A stretch of DNA of 64,000 bases from Ostrinia nubilalis (GCF_963855985.1 NW_026973566.1:3944501-4008500); one strand, 5' to 3'. Positions 42,298 to 54,700 are shown, counted from the stretch's first letter. A program made the numbers and translations. The notes: generated from the sequence alone by a model not told the origin.

Positions 42298-44469
42298 CTC
42301 AGATCATAGAAAGAGAATAGATATGAAGTAGCGCGTAACTACAACGAGAACCAGTGTCCCCACATTTCCCCCACCACAGCTCCCACACACACATTCAACT
42401 GTGTAAAAACAAAGCGACTGAGAGTCTACGACAACATGTGCAACCGGCTTAAAAGTGCTGTGATTGGCCAGAAGGCGTGCCTTATGGCCAATCAATGGCC
42501 GCGTGACGTGACGCACACTTTGAAAAAAGCAATTAGAGAGAAGAAAGATAAAATGGAGTCGATAAGATATCGATACTTTAAATCCTGGGGGCAAGGCTCG
42601 AAATTGGTTTAAAAAATGCTTGTATGAAAACCTTTTTATTATTATACGTTATTATTATGTTCTTTAACGATTTTTGCATAAAGGAGTCAGTTCCATTTTG
42701 TATGGACGAAAAACTCAGAATCAATTATTGGGACTAAATGAAGTTACCTTATATTAATTTACCCCAACCAAAGCTCAATGTCGTTATCGATGGAGTATAG
42801 AAGTTATAGACTGACAAAGTTTGTATGAAAAGTCATGGGTTAAGTAGGTACTTGCGATTTTTACCAGTATTTACAATATTGGTAATATATTATTATTTAC
42901 TTTAATAATAATAACAGGATCACTGTAATTATTATTAACTACTATCGCGCATTAACTTTTTAATTATGGCGAAATTCGTACCGCCTATGTTTATCAAAAA
43001 TAATGAATATATTAGGCTTTCAACTAGCTCTTATAGTAATTATATACATAGTTGACAGTTACTAATCCCTTCTACTATTGTTATTGTTTTTGTAAAAACT
43101 TAAAAATCGCAAGCAACTCATGATTTTTTCATTCAAAATTAGAAAATAGAAAATAATAATTTACTTATATTTATCGATAATAGGAAACCGTATTAGAACA
43201 CGACGTTTATTCCCGATGTCCCCCACTATTTGTCCACCACTGGTGGACATCGAGAAAAAAAGTTGCAATGTCCACCAGTGGGGGACAGCGCTACTGAAAT
43301 CTTCCCGTTGGGCCCTACTGGTGGACACTGAGAAGAAATGAGTTGCTCTGTCCCTCAGTGGTGGACATCGAAACCAAAAAAGTTCCGTTGTCCCCCACTA
43401 TTTGTTTTGTTTTCGTGATTATTAAAAAATATTTTTTTTTAATTCGTATCAAATATGATTCTCAGTTTTTTAACATCCCACCTTTCCTATTTATGTAAAC
43501 TTTTTCAATTTGTCGTGAACTAGATCCTGCAATTTCCGACATTATTACAGATAATAAGTGCAAAATAGTAACATTACCGACACAATAATTTCTGATAACA
43601 TGAACATTGTGGGTACTTGGAAAATTAAAAATGACAAAACCGTTCCGATTAACGCACACTTCCTAGGGGCGTCAGTATAAATTAAGGATTGTTTTAAACT
43701 ATAATAAAGATGCTTTAAAAATGTATGTATTATAATTATTAGTATAAGATTTACTTAAAATGTTTGTATTCATGAACACAAATATAATAGTGGAGGACAA
43801 CGGAACTTTTTTGGTTTCGATGTCCACCACTGAGGGACAGAGCAACTCATTTCTTCTCAGTGTCCACCAGTAGGGCCCAACGGGAAGATTTCAGTAGCGC
43901 TGTCCCCCACTGGTGGACATTGCAACTTTTTTTCTCGATGTCCACCAGTGGTGGACAAATAGTGGGGGACATCGGGAATAAACGGAACACGAGCCCTGCA
44001 CTATGTTACGACCGGCACATGCGGCCGTACTGTGTATTTTCACGCGTCAGTGGATATCGGAAGAAATAAAATACATTGCGCAGTAGTTACGCATGACATA
44101 AAGTGGTTGCTAACTAAATCGTCAATGTACAACGTGTTTGAATTTTTATCACCACTAATTTCGATATCGCAGTAAATGTCACGGCACTGAATTCGTTCGT
44201 AAAAATGTTTAGTTTTTTTTATTTATAAGCAAAATACCAATGGATTTGCAATACTTACATGTGGTAAATGACTTCATTGTTCCTGTAGTTCTTCGTTTCA
44301 CTTATGTTATTGCACGTTACGACGCATTATCCAACAATATCGGAGAACATTTCCTCAGTACGACTGAATCGCGACTAACCTGGCGTCGCGGGCGATGTTC
44401 GTTTCTGGGCATATCGCGGAGACACGCGCCACGCCCCCGTTTCACATCTATTCCCTTCTATGATCTGAG
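42298..44469. mobile_element. DNA transposon with 8-bp TSD CTTTACCC
   Basis: The inverted ends CTCAGATCATAGAAAGAGAA and CTCAGATCATAGAAGGGAAT (reversed) are flanked by CTTTACCC at 42290-42297 and 44470-44477. No transposase is visible. The 42600-43195 and 43993-44440 interiors are non-coding. It contains the element 43204-43984. The 8-bp TSD suggests hAT or P type. Confidence 0.75.
43204..43984. mobile_element. Foldback MITE rich in GTCCACCACTGGTGGAC palindromes, TSD GAACACGA
   Basis: The arms are about 205 bases each (43204-43408, 43780-43984). They begin CGTTTATTCCCGATGTCCCC and are flanked by the 8-bp TSD GAACACGA (43196-43203 and 43985-43992). Each arm has repeated GTCCACCA/GTCCCCCA motifs and a perfect 17-base palindrome. 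There is no gene. Confidence 0.85.
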
Positions 44470-44568
44470 CTTTACCCGATGTGGATAGATGTCAACATTT
44501 TTTAATGTACAAATCACATAATCGTTACACTCTAAAATAGTTTTATTACATATTTTTGATGATTTTTA

Positions 44569-45716
44569 GGGTTCCGTACCTCAAAAGGAAAAAACGGAAC
44601 CCTTATAGGATCACTTTGTTGTCCGTCCGTCCGTCTGTCAAGACCCTTTTTCTCAGGAACGCGTGGAGGTATGAAGCTGAAATTTATATCAATTACTCAG
44701 GTCTACTGTCCCTTGAAGCTGTGAAAAAATCAAACTTCTAAGCCAACGCAATCAAAAGATACAGCCGTTTATGCCGCAAATTTTCGACACTTGCAAGGGA
44801 ATCAAAACCTACAGGGTGCTTCCCGTGAACTCAGAATCTTGAAATTTGGTACGAAGCAACGTCTTATAGCATAGATAAAGGAAAAATTACGAAAACCATA
44901 AATTTTTAGTTACATCACATAATATATATTTTTTTAATAATTTTAAACTTACTACCCATTTCCTCATAAACGCGTAGAGGTATTAAATTGAAATTCATAC
45001 CAAATACTCAGGTCTATAATACCTTTAAGCTGTAACAAAATCAAACTTCTATGTCAACGCAATCAAAAGAAACAGCAATTTAAGCTGCATATTTTGAAAC
45101 TCGCAAGTACTCGCAAGGGAATCAAAACCTAAAGGGTACTTCCAGTCGACCTAGAATCTTGAAATTTGGCATGAAGTAACGTTTTATAGCACACATAAAG
45201 GGAAAATTCCGAAAACTTTAAATTTTTAGTTACATTACAAAATATATATTTTTTAATAAATATAAACTTATTACTTTTTTCCTCATGAACGCGTAGAGCT
45301 ATCAAGTTGAAATTCATATCAAATACTTAGATGTAATTGCCTTTAACCCGTGAAAACCAAACAAAAACAAACCTTGAACCAGATTTCTAAATAGTGACTA
45401 AAAAACTTAGTAAATAAATAACTTTAATAAAAGAACTTTCGCAAGTCTGCTGCAAGGCTAGTATAAGTGTTTCAGTTATATTATAGATAAATGATATATG
45501 TTAATATAAAATAAAGGATTACTTAAACGATAAAGAGATCTTTGTCTTAAATTTATGCTCCTCCTCCATCTTTCCCCATTGTAATGTTATGAATTTCATT
45601 TTGCAATAAAAATACCATAGTTATGACTCGATTGTCGTAATGAACGAACTTTGTAAACCTTGCAGGTTTGTACGGAACCCTCGGTGCGCGAGTCCGACTC
45701 GCACTTGGCCGGTTTT
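44569..45716 (+). repeat. GGGTTCCGTACC lepidopteran interspersed repeat
   Basis: It starts GGGTTCCGTACCTCAAAAGG, includes GTCCGTCCGTCCGTCTGTCA and ends with the hairpin GCGCGAGTCCGACTCGC and CTTGGCCGG. I recognise this frame from many moth and butterfly sequences. Between 44651 and 45330 a unit of about 315 bases beginning (CTCA..AACGCGT.GAG) is repeated in tandem about 2.3 times. It has no coding capacity. Confidence 0.7.
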
Positions 45717-45870
45717 TTAGTTCTTTCGTTTGTTCTAAACGCACATACTTAAATACAATAAGAAACGTCTATAAAATTTACCTACTCAGTTGTTTTAATA
45801 TCCTCTCTTTGTAGATTTTTAAAATATTTGTTTAGGGCGTAAAGGACAAATTATATAGACTTTGGTATGA

Positions 45871-47021
45871 GGTGCAGTCCTGTTGTCCCCCCTGGCTAGG
45901 GGAGACAACAGGACTGAATTTTTACTCAATGATTTGAGGACTGTTGTCCCCCCTGGCAAACATAATTATGAAAAACTGAAGTACTTGACTGAATGCCAAA
46001 TTGCCAAACCGAATACCTAAACGTTTTTCAAATAATTAATTACCATTTTGATAGGTGTTGGTGCCGGTGTTAACACCTACAAACTTGAAATTTGGCTGGT
46101 AGGTTTCATAGGATGTACTTAGACATCCGCTAAGAACGGAATTTATTTATTTAAGGATAGGAAATAATACGTAGGATACATAAGGGGGTAAAACGGACTC
46201 CATGCGTACGAAGTCGCGGGCGTCCGCTAGATGAATCATTGAGCAAGTAGCTAATTTGTTGAATATTATGATTAATTTAAAATTATGCAGTTTTAGCATC
46301 CTACCTACTAATGTTATAAATGCGGATGTTTGTGAGTATGGATGTTTGATACTCTTTCACGTAAAAACTACTAAATCGATTTTTTCTTACACTTGATAAA
46401 CTTTACAGTAGTTAATATTTTTTATACATGAGAATAGCATATAGAGGTACCTACTTAGCTTTTGCCCACGGCTTTATCCGCGTAAAATTTTGTCTGTCAC
46501 AGAAAAAAATATAGAGCGCATATCTATTTCAAAAACCTGGATAAAAACTGTCTAACGTCCTTTCCCAGGACTCAAAACTATATCTTAACCAAATATCAAA
46601 ATGGTTTAGGCATGAATTCGTAACAAACAGACAGATAAAGTTACTTTCGCATTTATAATATTATTTAGAAGGGATAATTCATAACGATCTGTTAAACCCA
46701 AGTAAAGCAGATTTTGGAATATGCAGAAATAGAACCGGTACCAAAAACTTATATTTGTTTTCGTAACATAATGTTAATTATTAATATTTGACATACGTCT
46801 AGGTATTCAGTTTGGCAATTTGGCATTCATTCAGGTACTCCAGTCTTTCTTAAATATTATAAAAATGTATGACTTTTATTGCCAGGGGGGGACAACAGTC
46901 CTCAAATCAGTGATTAAAATTCCAGTCCTGTTGTCTCCCCTAGCCAGGGGGGACAACAGGATTTCGAAATCCTGTTGGCTCCCCCAGGGGGGCCAAGCAG
47001 GGGGGACAACAGGACTGCACC
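45871..47021. mobile_element. Long-TIR element GGTGCAGTCCTGTTGTCCCC
   Basis: The ends are inverted and similarity runs about 150 bases inward through CTGATTTGAGGACTGTTGTC and TGCCAAATTGCCAAAC. The right arm has one extra subterminal unit. The interior holds Helitron pieces: an end at 46181-46230 (GTCCGCTAG) and another type at 46307-46660. The TSD is unclear (perhaps GA). Confidence 0.7.
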
Positions 47022-47326
47022 GAACATTTTGGGTTGTATAGGACAATAGATTATACTACATGTACATTATACGCCCAAAAATTTGTGTTTACTTGTTCTT
47101 TACTACCATGCTAACTGTACTAAAAAATCAAATGGTATTTACATCCCAATTTTCACGATGAATTCTGTTTAGCTTATCAAATATGATGGGTCGTAAAGGC
47201 ACTTATTTTGAGAATTTCGACAAACTAAATATACAGATCGATAGAGAATTAAATTCTGAGTACAACTGTATAAAAAACTCATTTTCGGTATTTTGTCCTT
47301 TACGACCTTTGAGCCCAGAGGTATCG

Positions 47327-47808
47327 ATTTGTGACCTACTGAGGGCCCGCTTTAACTTGTCGGACGTGACCACATCAGCATTGAAGGTTTGAAGGCATGC
47401 CATCGACTTGGATCCAGCAGAGAAGGCAGGCCACGTCCAATTCTGGTACAGTTTGCTGATCACTCAATAAAATCCACCGTTTGGAAGAAGAAGACTGTGC
47501 TAAAAGGTACTCCCACTGTCATCTCGGAGTTCCTCACGCGTAGTCGACAGACTCTTTTCATGGAGGCACGCAAGAGATTTGGCATCACGAAGGTCTGGAC
47601 ACTGGACGGCAACATTTATGTTAAGTTGACCGACGGGAAGCGCCGCCTGATAACATCCCTGGGCGATCTAGACCTGATAGCCAACGCAAAGCATCCTGTT
47701 CCAGTAGTGCCCCCCCAACAAGAAAGTCCTCCTGCCCCTGCGCGAGCGGAAAGATCAAGTAAGCCCACCGGTGTGTCGCTGCGCCCCAAGAAACCCAAGG
47801 CTAAGTAG
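47327..47808 (+). pseudogene. ORF1 3' part of the outer CR1-type retrotransposon
   Basis: From ATTTGTGACC the frame DLLRARFNLSDV runs to a one-base slip near 47370, then continues with LKACHRLGSS...RPRPILVQFAD...FLTRSRQTLFMEARKRFG...VWTLDGNIYVKLTDGKR to the stop at 47806. This is the FP-like C-terminal domain seen in ORF1 proteins of CR1-type elements, followed by a basic, proline-rich tail. ORF1 protein coats element RNA. Its N-terminal part is at 1-197, across the T1 insertion. Confidence 0.75.
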
Positions 47809-47950
47809 TTGATACCGGCCGGAATAACTACCCTCACTGTTTGACTGAATAATTGGCTATGTTTGACCCACTTTTTCTTTTTGAATCCACACTAATCATA
47901 AATTTTTGAAAACTTGCATCTACCCAATAACAATAACATCTGTTATTATA
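47809..47950 (+). other. Linker between ORF1 and ORF2 of the outer element, left part
   Basis: Non-coding. It continues at 49689-50025 and 62226-62260 after removal of two foldback elements, giving about 510 bases of inter-ORF sequence. Confidence 0.5.
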
Positions 47951-48748
47951 CAGGGTGTTTCTTGTAAGGTGTCAAGCCGAAGGCAGGTGATAGGTGAGGA
48001 CTAGACCTATCGATTTCACCCCAATGTATGTTCTACGATTTTTCATAGTTTAGAAGTTATCGTCAATTTTGTGATTTTTTCAAATTGTATGACCCAGTAG
48101 GCTTTAAATTTTTTTATCTTTTTTTTGGGTCGACTTTTCTCAGATTTCTTTTTTTTGACAGATTCCCTATTAATTGCAGATTTTTCAAAAAAATAAACAA
48201 CTTCCTATCTTTGATGCAAGATACAAAATTTTTGCTAGAAACATAAAAAATATGCTATTAGCGGAACATTCTAAAATTTTCAACTTAAAAGTTAAAAAAA
48301 AAAAAGAAATTCCATAGGTTTAAAATAATTTTAAAAACTGCGCAGTTTTCTGAACTTTCATAATAACACAAAAAAACATGTACTTAATAGGCCATTATTT
48401 TCTGTAATCGCTCCACTAATGTGGTAAGTCGGAGATTCCGTTACATGGTTTTGACTTTCTTAGGACTAACTAATGATTGCAATTCTCTAAGTTTACGTTA
48501 CGTAGAACACATTAAAAGACAATAACTGAACAGAACATTTTTTTATCCACAACGAGGAATCTCTTGCCCTTCATCTGACCTGATGAAAACTGATGGATGA
48601 TCAGCGAGCTTCACTCGGAATCCTGAACCACAGAGGAATTGGCTGTCCTAAATAGGTGGCCTTACCACTAGACCACAGTGGTGGTTGTTACTTTACGATT
48701 AAATTCGATATAACTACCTACATATTAGAGTGTGAGAGAAAGGGAAAG

Positions 48749-48829
<81 letters not shown>

Positions 48830-48830
48830 T

Positions 48831-48875
<45 letters not shown>

Positions 48876-49688
48876 AAAAATGGGTGTAATGATTTAATTT
48901 AAAGTAAATGTTCATAATGTCCGCCGTTGACCTGAATGCACATTCGACAACAACGCAAAAAAAATATTCGTAAAACCTTCTTCTTCATTTTAATTTGGTT
49001 TTGTGCTTCAGTCAGCTTTGTCCGCAGTTCATCAATATTTTCATATTCCCTATTGTATACCAGATGAAGGGCAAGAGCTTCCTCGTTGTGGATAAAACAA
49101 TGTTCTGTTCAGTTATTGTCTCTAAATGTGTTCTACATAACGTAAACTTAAGGGATTGCAAACATTACTTAGTCCTAAGAAAGTCAAAAACATGTAACGG
49201 AATCTCCGACTTACCACTTTAGTGGAGCGATTACAGAAAATAATGGCCTATTAAGTACATGTTTTTTTGTGTTATTATGAAAGTTCAGAAAACTGCGCAG
49301 TTTTTAAAATTATTTTGGACCTATGGAATTTTGTTTTTTTTTTTTAACTTTTAAGTTGAAAATTTTAGAATGTTCCGCTAAAAGCATATTTTTTATGTTT
49401 CTAGCAAAATTTTTGTATCTTGCATCAAAGATAGGAAGTTGATTATTTTTTTCAAAAATCTGCAATTAATAGGGAATCTGTCAAAAAAAAGAAATCTGAG
49501 AAAAGTCGACCCAAAAAAAAGATAAAAAAATTTAAAGCCTACTAGGTCATACAATTTGAAAAAATCACAAAATTAACGATAACTTCTAAACTATGAAAAA
49601 TCGTAAAACATACATGGGGGTGAAATCGATAGGTCTAGTCCTCACCTATCACCTGCCTTCGGCTTGACACCTTACAAGAAACACCCTG
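47951..49688. mobile_element. CAGGGTGTTTC foldback element, copy 2
   Basis: It has the same ends and layout as 29630-31305, flanked by TA-rich sequence (TTATA left, TATTA right). The loop has a longer (TG)n(AG)n tract at about 48752-48873 and the same tRNA-like segment (48618-48675, minus). Confidence 0.8.
48752..48873 (+). repeat. (TG)n(AG)n compound microsatellite
   Basis: It sits in the same place in the loop as the shorter tract at 30429. Confidence 0.9.
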
Positions 49689-50025
49689 TATTAACTTTTT
49701 TCCTTATAATCTGTCAACTTGTAAATGTCAAATGTTTATCGTCCAGAAATTGCACTAGTTTTCATTTGTTTAATACTTTGGGATTTGCACTTTGAGCCAA
49801 TTAATTTGTATTAATATTAATATTGATTTTTGGCATAATTTTTGGAGGGCTTCGTTTAATTATTTTCTTTTTCCTATTTCCTTTTTGTTCTCTCTTTGCT
49901 GTATTTCCCTTGAAGTGTAATATAAATGTTCTTATGTAAACCGGCTGGTCAGTGCAGAAAATATTCACTTTTTTTTTGTATTATTATTATTAATCTTATT
50001 ATACTTATATTATTTTTATTTTATA
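49689..50025 (+). other. Linker of the outer non-LTR element, middle part
   Basis: AT-rich sequence between two foldback insertions. I see no gene. Confidence 0.45.
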
Positions 50026-50311
50026 CAGGGTGTCCCGTAATGTAACGTCAAGCCGGAACTGGGTGTTGGGGCAAGTTATGCTGATTATCAGAAAAATATA
50101 AAAACAAATCTATGTGGCATTTTGTCAAAATAATAGGCATTTAAAAAAAATCAAAAAATTCTACTCCCGGTGACGGTTTTTTTACTCGTGTTGCCACAAA
50201 TCTTCACTTTTTCCAAATTTTTTTTTTGTTATGTAACCCTGAATAATGCTTCTCTAAATTGTTATCAAAATTACAAAACCAGCTGCTCCAACTTGGATGA
50301 AAAAAATACAT

Positions 50312-50890
50312 TGTAGCGTACTGATCCGCTACCTCTTCCGCTACCGCTTATCATCTTGCGCCAGCGCCTAAAGTGGCATGATGATCAGGCGATTTCACCA
50401 TCTACGCATAGCTACGACAGCGCGCCGGCCTGCGCTCCGCCTACGCACAATATGGATGCGTGCGCGCTTTTGTCTTAAGCCACGCCTCCTCGACCGCACG
50501 CAACATGGCTGCGCGTGCGCTTTTGTTTAGCGCCCCGTCGGGTCCGAACGACGTCACGAGTGGGCAGTGTCCATACTCGCATCTTCAAGATGGCCGCAAC
50601 ATTTTGTTGCCGCACGCCACCTCCACTTCCACGCTTATAAAAGGACGACGAGCCACGGGACGACGACTCACTTCGCGCGCGCCTTTGCATTCACTTGTTT
50701 TGATTTGTGTAATTTTAGTACTTGTTGTAAATATTGTAAAACCGTAAATTATAACCGATTACAGTGAGACTTGTTTCATTTAAATAAATAAATTCCATAA
50801 TAAATTAATTCATACAGTAGTAAAAATAATAGTAAATAAAAAGTAGGTAACACCTAGGTCACACTACACACTACACCTAGGGTTCCTATA
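50312..50890 (+). repeat. Gypsy-B 5' LTR
   Basis: It starts TGTAGCGTACTG and ends GGTTCCTATA. It includes a GC-rich first half and AATAAA signals near 50783. Confidence 0.9.
50636..50643 (+). promoter_or_regulatory. TATA box in Gypsy-B LTR
   Basis: TATAAAAG is followed about 30 bases later by GACTCACTTCG, a plausible initiator. The same site is at 55207-55214 in the 3' LTR. Confidence 0.6.
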
Positions 50891-50969
50891 CTGGTGACCC
50901 ACGACAAACGAGCAAGTTTCTACCGGAGTTCAAGACCATCGACAGCATCAACATCAAGAAGACGTCAAG

Positions 50970-51764
50970 ATGCAGAAAGAAAACAACGTCCCGTTAGGCG
51001 GTGGTCCAAGTGCAAGCGGTCAAGACGTCTACCGAGTTGGAGTTCGAGTTCCACCATTCTGGCCAGAGGAGCCGGAAGTTTGGTTCGCGCAAGTAGAAAG
51101 CCAATTTTTATTATCTAACATTACTGCCGACCTCACTAAATTCCATTTTGTCACTGGTCAACTCGATCAAGAGTATGCACGTATCGTTAAAGACGTCATA
51201 ATTTCTCCGCCAACTAATAACAAGTACGACAAGCTTAAGACAGAATTAATTAAACGCATCTCGCTGTCGCACGAGAAGAAAACCCTGCAGCTAATGCAAC
51301 ATGAGGAGCTAGGTGACAGGAAACCTAGTCAATTTTTGCGACATTTGCGCAGCTTGGCAGGACCACAAGTACCAGATGACTTTTTGCGCACGGTCTGGAC
51401 TAGTAGGCTACCTCCTAATGTTCAAACAATTGTTGCTTCACAGCCAAAGAGTGACCTGGACGACGTAGCAGACCTGGCAGATCGGGTAAATGACATTGCC
51501 CCGAGCACCTCGCACGTTGCCAGCGTCGCACCCAGCGCACATACAACGGCATTAGAGGAAAAGGTGGCTGCATTGACTCGGCAAGTCGAAATATTGGCTA
51601 TGCAGGTAAAGAAAACTAATTCTTTTAACAACAGAAGCCATAGCCGATCCAGATCTAACTCACGTCAGCGGTCACAAGGGCACCGCTTCTGCTGGTACCA
51701 TTACAAGTTTGGCAAAAAGGCGAAGAAGTGCGAGCAACCATGCCAGTTCCAGTCGGAAAACTAG
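50970..51764 (+). CDS. Gypsy-B gag
   Basis: The ATG is at 50970, 264 residues. The N-terminal part ([28 protein letters not shown]) is the capsid-like region of CsRn1-type elements. An Arg/Ser stretch ([13 protein letters not shown]) precedes a CX2HX9CX3C zinc motif (CWYHYKFG...KKCEQPC), which differs from the normal CCHC knuckle. It overlaps pol by 37 bases or more. The A-run GGCAAAAAGG at 51711-51720 is a candidate slip site for -1 frameshifting. Confidence 0.85.
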   Translation: MQKENNVPLGGGPSASGQDVYRVGVRVPPFWPEEPEVWFAQVESQFLLSNITADLTKFHFVTGQLDQEYARIVKDVIISPPTNNKYDKLKTELIKRISLSHEKKTLQLMQHEELGDRKPSQFLRHLRSLAGPQVPDDFLRTVWTSRLPPNVQTIVASQPKSDLDDVADLADRVNDIAPSTSHVASVAPSAHTTALEEKVAALTRQVEILAMQVKKTNSFNNRSHSRSRSNSRQRSQGHRFCWYHYKFGKKAKKCEQPCQFQSEN

Positions 51765-54700
51765 AAGGGCAGTCAGTAGCGGCCGTTGACATCTGCCAAA
51801 CTTCACAAGGTCGCCTGTTCATAACTGATCGAAAGACGAAGGTACAATATTTAGTCGATACAGGCTCTGATGTATGCGTCTATCCACGATCAGCTGTTCG
51901 CGTCCCACAACAATCCAAATCGAAGTTTGAATTGGTAGCAGCTAATGGAACAGTCATCTCAACTTACGGGTACATTAATCTCACCTTAGATCTTGGCCTA
52001 CGGCGAGCCTTCACTTGGCGTTTCATCATCGCTGAAGTCACTAAGCCAATCATAGGCGTAGATATGCTAAGCCATTACAATCTACTAGTAGACTGCCGAC
52101 AAAAACGCCTAGTAGATGCTGTTACCCACCTCACTGTTACCGCAGCGCACCGAGTCCCATCACAGTCCATATCTTCGGTACGTACCATAACCAGCGACTC
52201 ACCGTACCATGCCCTACTCCGAGAGTATCCTGACATCACTCGACCAGCTGGTAAGCCTATTGAACCCAAGCACAATACAGTCCACTACATCAAGACGACG
52301 CAAGGACCGCCGGTATCCAGCCGTCCCCGCCGTCTTGACCCAGCTAGGCTCAAGATCGCCAAAGCTGAGTTCAATGAGATGTTGAAGAACGGCACAGCTC
52401 GCAGATCAGAAAGCGCATGGTCTTCCCCTCTACATCTAGCTCGTAAAAAGGATGACGGCTGGCGACCGTGCGGCGACTACCGAGCACTGAACGCACGTAC
52501 AGTACCAGACAGGTACCCAGTACCTCACATCCAGGACTTTGCTTACCAGCTGGCGGGTAAAACGGTCTTCAGCACTATAGACTTAATTAAGGCCTACAAC
52601 CAAATACCGGTCTTTCACGAGGATATACCCAAAACGGCGATAACAACTCCATTTGGCATGTTCGAGTTCCCGTTTATGACCTTTGGCCTCAGAAATGCTG
52701 CCCAGACCTTCCAAAGGTTCATAGACGAGGCTCTCAAGGATTTCGACTTTTGCTACGGGTATATCGATGACATATTGGTGTACTCCAGCTCAGAAACCCA
52801 GCACCGTCAGCACCTGTCACAGATATTCAAACGCCTATCAGATTACGGCGTCCTCATCAACATCAACAAATGCGTTTTCGGCCAACCTGAGGTAACTTTC
52901 CTTGGATACTCAGTCTCTGCAGATGGCATACGTCCTCTGGATTCGAAAGTCCAGGCGATCCAGGAGTTCCCAGTACCCAAAACCGTCAAAGAGCTCAGGA
53001 GGTTCTTAGGTATGATGAACTTTTATCGACGTTTTATACCTAAGGCCGCACCAACACAAGCACCCCTGAACGCATTATTAGCTGGCCCCAAAGTCAAGAG
53101 CTCACATCCAATTGACTGGACTACAGAGCTACAAAACGCCTTCAATGACTGCAAAACAAGCATTGCTCAGGCAGCACTATTGGCACATCCAGACTCCACA
53201 ACAGAATTAGCCATTCAGACTGATGCCTCAGACGTAGCCATTGGGGCGGTGTTACAGCAGCGTAAAGGTGAAGGATGGCAACCATTGTCTTTCTTTTCTA
53301 GAAAACTAAGCACCCCACAAAGAAAGTATAGTCCATACGATAGAGAGCTGTTAAGTATCTACGAGGCTATACCATATTTCAGATACATGGTCGAAGCCCG
53401 GACCTTCAGCGTCTACACTGACCATAAGCCTATAACTTTCGCCTTCAGCACACGTCGTGATAAGTGCTCTCCACGCCAGTTTAGATATTTGGACTACATA
53501 AGTCAATTCACCACTGACATCAGATACGTCCCTGGCAAAGAGAACGTCGTCGCTGACACGCTATCTCGCGTCGAAGAGATCATTATGCCAAACCCACTTG
53601 ATTACCAATCCCTCGCTCGTGACCAAAAAACCGATCAGGAGTTACAGGACCTATTGCAGGGCAGCACTAGCCTGCGACTCCAACGAGTACAGATGGGGGA
53701 CACGTACGTCTACTGTGACACTTCAATGGACAGAAACAGGCCATACATCACACCAGCATACAGGAGACAAGTATTTCACCTGATACACAACCTCAGTCAC
53801 CCAAGTATAAAAGCGACAGTCCGCTCAGTGGCTGAGAGGTTTGTATGGCCAAACATGCGACGGGATTGTCGACAATGGGCGAAGACTTGTCAGCAATGCC
53901 AGCGTAGTAAGGTCACAAGGCACACCACATCACCAACAGGCAACTTCAAGGTACCTACTGCGCGATTCAGGCACGTACACATGGACTTGGTCGGTCCACT
54001 GCCCGTATCCAACAACTTCAGGTACTGTCTCACAATAGTCGACCGATATACTCGTTGGCCTGAGGCGTACCCACTATCCGATATGACAGCCGACACCTGT
54101 GCAGCAGCATTCATTTCTGGATGGGTAGCCCGTTTTGGTTGTCCGGAACATATCACCACCGACCGTGGTCGGCAATTCGAGTCCCAACTATTCAAGTCAG
54201 TCGCTGCAACACTTGGGGCTTCGCATCACACCACAACAGCATACCACCCAGCCGCTAATGGCCTCGTCGAACGGCTGCATCGTCAGTTAAAGGCAGCAAT
54301 TACCTGCCATGCAACAACTAACTGGACTGAGGTATTACCATTAGTACTATTGGGCATCCGCAGTGCATGGAAGGAGGATATTCAGTCTTCTGCAGCAGAG
54401 CTGGTATTTGGCGAGCCACTACGTCTTCCAGGCCAGTTCTTCTCCTCATCATCAATTCCAGACAGCGTGATCTCCATCTCCGATTTCGCTACCAGATTGC
54501 GTGAGCACATCTCAAAGCTCACGCCTCAACCAACTTCCAGGCACTCAAATAGACCATTTTATGTTCCCAGGGACCTTAACACCTCAACTCATGTCTTCCT
54601 TCGCCAGGGCCCCCTCCACAAACCGCTGCAACCTACGTACTTGGGCCCATACAAAATACTGCGCAGAGGAACAAAGACCTTCGACATCGAAACGCAAGGA

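Larger units (their letters stand above)
198..47326. mobile_element. DNA transposon T1, about 2 kb of own sequence plus 45 kb of nested insertions
   Basis: A 35-base sequence beginning CGATACCTCTGGGCTCAAAG at 198-232 returns as an exact inverted copy at 47292-47326. The bases ATTT flank both ends (194-197 and 47327-47330), which looks like a 4-bp TSD. Removing the interval brings the two halves of an ORF1 gene together in one frame. Subterminal motifs like GGCGTAAAGGAC recur near 220, 411, 910, 955, 990, 45835, 47068 and 47190, as transposase-binding repeats often do. No transposase is visible, so it is a non-autonomous element. A 4-bp TSD fits Chapaev, Sola or Ginger types, but I cannot assign a superfamily. 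Confidence 0.75.

Noticed and set aside
43204..43984. CRISPR-like array from repeated GTCCACCA/GTCCCCCA motifs
   Set aside because: The repeats are inverted within two MITE arms, irregularly spaced, and the genome is an animal's.
47292..47326. Reading the 47.3-kb end and the 200-base end as a simple inverted duplication
   Set aside because: The flanking ATTT copies and the rejoined ORF1 frame fit transposon ends much better.
50460..50747. 95-codon frame repeated at 55031-55318
   Set aside because: It is part of the Gypsy-B LTR and contains the TATA box; coding is unlikely.
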